Below, in pieces: positions 62,510 through 64,000 of a stretch of DNA of 64,000 bases. The position numbers were made by a program, and so were the translations under genes. This DNA comes from Kapaibacterium sp044224925. Lineage in GTDB: Bacteria; Bacteroidota; Ignavibacteria; Kapaibacteriales; Kapaibacteriaceae. Position 1 is the first letter of the stretch. Each line of letters opens with the position of its first letter. A model generated the notes under the pieces. It ran no database searches and was not told where the DNA came from. It saw nothing but the letters and a program-made list of their open reading frames with translations. The stretch spans positions 372,001-436,000 of the forward strand of contig JBGAJM010000001.1 of assembly GCA_044224925.1 (NCBI GenBank), written 5' to 3'.

Positions 62510-63040
62510 ATGAGCACAACACCAACGCCCACAACCGTCACCTTCAATACCCTGATCCGACCGTATCTGGTCTTGCGGATCGGTTTCACCATGGCCATCA
62601 CCGTGATCGGTCTTCCGCTTGCCGTGATCTGGTTCTGCGGCGTTGGTCAGTGGTGGGCACGTCACTACTACCATAAGCTGCAATGCACGCTGGATGATCA
62701 TGCCGTGCGATTCCGCAAGGGCATCATCGTGGAAGTGGAGAAGACCATTCCGCTGGAGAACATTCAGGATGTTACCTTCATCGAAGGGCCGATCCTCCGT
62801 CGGTTCGATCTGGCCATGCTCCGCTTCGAGACGGCCGGCTACAGCGAACGTCAGTCGCATGCCATGAGCCTGGTGGGCATCATCAATGCGCATACGTTTC
62901 GCGATCAGATCCTTGCAGCGCGTGATGCGCTCCGCAGACAGGGTCATCCCACAGCGTCTACGTCGACCACGTCCCTTGCCGGCATCGAACGTCAGCTTGA
63001 CGAGATCATCGCACTTCTTCGCGAGCAACGCCGCCCATGA
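62510..63040 (+). CDS. PH-domain (bPH2) membrane protein
   Basis: A 176-residue protein. A hydrophobic helix pair at about 25-50 (FTMAITVIGLPLAVIWFCGVG) is followed by a bacterial PH domain (about 55-150: LDDHAVRFRKGIIVEVEKTIPLENIQDVTFIEGPILRRFDLAMLRFETAG) of the YdbS/DUF304 kind. The end is a short helix. It is membrane-associated; partners unknown. It overlaps the following gene by ATGA, so the two are translationally coupled. Confidence 0.8.
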   Translation: MSTTPTPTTVTFNTLIRPYLVLRIGFTMAITVIGLPLAVIWFCGVGQWWARHYYHKLQCTLDDHAVRFRKGIIVEVEKTIPLENIQDVTFIEGPILRRFDLAMLRFETAGYSERQSHAMSLVGIINAHTFRDQILAARDALRRQGHPTASTSTTSLAGIERQLDEIIALLREQRRP

Positions 63041-63477
63041 TCGTCGACGCCATCACCAACACCGCATCGTTCGCGCATTTGCCGTGGTTCGAGCGCATAC
63101 AGCAATTCCTCGCATCGACCGATCTTGATGCTGTGGAACCGGGACGGGTGGAGATCGAGGGAGATCGACTCTACGCCATCGTTGCCGATGATCATGCACG
63201 CGATGCACATCCAATGCTCGAAGCGCACCGCCGCTATATCGATCTGCAACTCGGTGTGCGCGGCTCGTTCGACGTGCTCTGGCGTCCGCTCTCAACATGC
63301 ACGATGGTGGACCAACCGTATGATGAGGAAAGCGACCTGATCTTCATGGCCGACGACGCACAGACACGACTACATCTGTCCGCCGGCACGGCCGCCGTCT
63401 TCTTCCCCGACGATGCGCATGCGCCGCAACCACCGGCCGACGTTGTTCGCAAGATCGTGTTCAAGATCCATGTCTGA
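63037..63477 (+). CDS. YhcH/YjgK/YiaL-family protein
   Basis: A 146-residue cupin-like protein of the YhcH (DUF386) family. Conserved features are the opening MIVDAITNTASFAHLPWFERI, the motif AHPMLEAHRRYIDLQLGVRG (His/Tyr-rich, likely metal or ligand site), and the closing AAVFFPDDAHAPQPP. Members include proteins associated with sialic-acid use and a beta-galactosidase subunit; the substrate here is unknown. It overlaps the bPH2 gene by four bases. Confidence 0.9.
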   Translation: MIVDAITNTASFAHLPWFERIQQFLASTDLDAVEPGRVEIEGDRLYAIVADDHARDAHPMLEAHRRYIDLQLGVRGSFDVLWRPLSTCTMVDQPYDEESDLIFMADDAQTRLHLSAGTAAVFFPDDAHAPQPPADVVRKIVFKIHV

Positions 63478-63497
63478 TGATCATAGGAGACCGCAGT

Positions 63498-64000
63498 ATG
63501 GTGGAGTCGACGATCCCCGCGAATTTCCTGGCCGTGTGCGACCGATTCGCCACGCAACCCGATAAAGTCTGTTATGGACGCAAGGCACACGGGAAGTGGC
63601 AGACCATCACCCATGCCGCCCTGCGTGATGATGTGGAGTGCTTTGCCATGGGCATGACGCTCCTTGGAGTGAGCGTGGGTGAACGCGTTGGTATCGTGAG
63701 CGAGAACCGCGTGGAATGGCCGATCGCCGACTTTGCCCTTGCCGCCCTTGGAGTGATCGACGTTCCCATCTTTCCGACCCTCACGGGTCCGCAGGTGGCC
63801 TACATCTACCACAACTGCGAAGCGGCCGCCGTGATCGTGTCGAACCAGTTCCAGTTGAACAAACTGTTGAAGGTCCGCGCCGACATTCCATCGCTGCGCA
63901 CGATCATCGTGATGAACGACGATGTAGAGCTCCAAGAAGGTGTGGTACGTTTCCGTGACGTGATGGAGCGCGGTCGCACCGCGTTTGATGCGAACACCCG
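63498..64000 (+). CDS. AMP-dependent acyl-CoA synthetase (C-terminus off window)
   Basis: The first 167 residues of a long-chain-fatty-acid-CoA ligase-type enzyme: MVESTIPANFLAVCDRFATQPDKVCYGRK, then GMTLLGVSVGERVGIVSENRVEWPIADFALAALGVIDVPIFPTLTG. This is the N-terminal half of the adenylate-forming fold. The AMP-binding core, with its phosphate loop, lies beyond the window. AGGAG at 63485-63489 supports the start. It activates fatty acids or other carboxylates as CoA thioesters; chain length cannot be told. Confidence 0.9.
   Translation, partial: MVESTIPANFLAVCDRFATQPDKVCYGRKAHGKWQTITHAALRDDVECFAMGMTLLGVSVGERVGIVSENRVEWPIADFALAALGVIDVPIFPTLTGPQVAYIYHNCEAAAVIVSNQFQLNKLLKVRADIPSLRTIIVMNDDVELQEGVVRFRDVMERGRTAFDANT

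Overview
The window looks like a piece of a Bacteroidota/Chlorobiota-type chromosome, probably of the Kapabacteria kind. The lineage is an inference. It rests on a dense set of proteins with type IX secretion (T9SS) C-terminal sorting domains, a PorU-like C25 peptidase, many N-terminal lipoprotein or secretion signals, and promoters of the Bacteroidota form (TTG, about 20 bp, TAnnTTTG). About 50 protein genes are supported. No rRNA, tRNA, CRISPR array, transposase or prophage was seen.

Left half (1 to about 34,500) is accessory in character. It is a patchwork of surface proteins, small lipoproteins and membrane proteins of unknown role. T9SS cargo includes a cysteine-rich protein (2256), three paralogous right-handed beta-helix proteins (4603, 11639, 25386), an RCC1-propeller protein (15175 to 13748), two delta-60-repeat proteins (15330, 28880) and a quinoprotein/WD-like propeller protein (21156 to 19702). 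Among them lie a partial serine hydrolase, a medium-chain reductase, an unusual three-domain membrane protein (methyltransferase-like, PAP2-like and Lgt-like), katG, a TPR protein, an ArsR/SRPBCC operon with two well-placed operators, a CPA2 antiporter, a GT87 glycosyltransferase, a 39-residue membrane peptide and a solitary HsdR_N-type nuclease. Two genes share an unusual promoter built on an 11-bp direct repeat (30485 and 33193).

Right half (about 34,600 to 64,000) is higher in G+C and more housekeeping. It holds an orphan nuoE, an outer-membrane channel, an overlapping operon ppiD-like / hpnC / hpnD (periplasmic folding plus squalene synthesis), a ParB-fold protein resembling free-serine kinases, a PorE-like OmpA/propeller protein, a GEVED-domain T9SS protein, and a Phd/RelE toxin-antitoxin pair that runs by overlapping codons into a metallo-hydrolase and a Rieske ferredoxin. 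Then come sixA, a PASTA protein, nrnA, lysine 6-transaminase, a novel coiled-coil membrane protein, a 1,930-residue PorU-like peptidase, gyrA, a TonB-receptor-like outer-membrane protein, a bPH2 protein, a YhcH-family protein and the start of an acyl-CoA synthetase.

The main themes are T9SS surface display (nine cargo proteins, one sortase-like peptidase and one envelope anchor), widespread translational coupling by 1- to 4-base overlaps, and several promoters whose -7 box lies only 3 to 6 bases before the start codon, which suggests leaderless mRNAs.
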